A DNA stretch of 64,000 bases from Nephrocerus scutellatus (taxonomy: Eukaryota > Arthropoda > Insecta > Diptera > Pipunculidae), in assembly GCA_947095585.1 (NCBI GenBank), contig OX352761.1:78151767-78215766 (forward strand), written 5' to 3'. Made by a program: the position numbers and the translations under genes. The stretch's first letter is position 1; every line of letters starts with the position of its first letter. The notes beneath the pieces were generated by a model that was given only the letters and a program-made list of their open reading frames with translations, had not been told where the DNA came from and searched no databases. This document shows positions 63,947 to 64,000 of the stretch, piece by piece.

Positions 63947-64000
63947 AACCTAGGTGAATCAAGCGTTGTTTCCTTAGATATCGCTAAAGCTTTTGATTCG
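63947..64000 (+). pseudogene. Start of another non-LTR reverse transcriptase, cut by the window end
   Basis: 18 open codons: NLGESSVVSLDIAKAFDS, i.e. RT motif A (L-D-I-x-K-A-F-D) with the preceding G-E-S. It is similar in wording to family N (GESKAVALDISKAFD) but not identical. It abuts satellite S directly. Confidence 0.7.

Noticed and set aside
1..64000. Bacterial defence system, retron or operon
   Set aside because: The reverse transcriptases are all of LTR or eukaryotic non-LTR type, with poly(A) tails, LTRs and introns nearby; no ribosome-binding sites or operon structure.
1..64000. tRNA or rRNA genes
   Set aside because: I looked for the T-arm consensus GGTTCGANTCC and rRNA-like blocks and saw none; the tRNA-like matches are primer-binding sites.

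Overview
This window looks like heterochromatic or repeat-rich DNA from an insect, most likely a higher dipteran. The evidence is AT-rich sequence, the mix of LTR and non-LTR retrotransposon classes, an errantivirus-type element with gag, pol and env, Helitron and MITE relics, and ~115-bp and ~180-bp satellites. Almost every long reading frame belongs to a transposable element, and most are broken. There is no prokaryotic operon structure, no CRISPR array, and I found no tRNA or rRNA gene.

Layout: 1-0.95 kb is a BEL/Pao gag relic (-). 1.6-3.2 kb is the 5' part of a non-LTR element with a PHD-like ORF1 (-). 3.6-4.6 kb is a 5'-truncated Jockey-like reverse transcriptase (+). 5.7-14.2 kb is a Ty3/gypsy element (-, here G1) whose gag-protease-RT core is duplicated in tandem (~3 kb units). 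14.2-19.2 kb is another Ty3/gypsy relic (+, G2), split near its integrase C-terminus by a non-LTR element (family N, copy 1, 15.7-19.0 kb). 20.4-22.5 kb holds repeats and a minisatellite. 22.55-29.5 kb is an errantivirus-like element (-, G3), with another copy of the 21-kb repeat inserted in its integrase region. 29.9-37.7 kb is a two-LTR Ty3/gypsy element (-, G4), interrupted in RNase H by family N copy 2, whose 957-codon ORF is open throughout.

37.8-44.6 kb is a field of direct, inverted and satellite repeats, including five ~180-bp monomers. 44.8-46.9 kb is an LTR-gag fragment (+, G5). 47-49.7 kb has copia, RTE and (CAA)n-tailed non-LTR fragments. The only credible host gene is on the minus strand at 49.76-52.95 kb: five putative exons with consensus splice signals and family N copy 3 inside an intron. 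I do not recognise its product. 53-57 kb holds an RTE relic, two TIR elements and a Helitron helicase relic. 57.1-60 kb is a ruined copia element (+), 60-63.3 kb a Ty3/gypsy element lacking RT (+, G6), 63.3-63.95 kb an alternating satellite, and the last 54 bases are the start of another reverse transcriptase.

The genes do not form a pathway. The window records successive insertions: Ty3 elements first, family N into them, then decay, duplication and satellite growth. The most interesting items are the unrecognised host gene, the in-frame RNase H/non-LTR fusion ORF, the tandem duplication inside G1, the tandem repeats in the errantivirus leader, and a mobile repeat with 8 versus 1 internal units. 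I see no convincing new enzymatic system.
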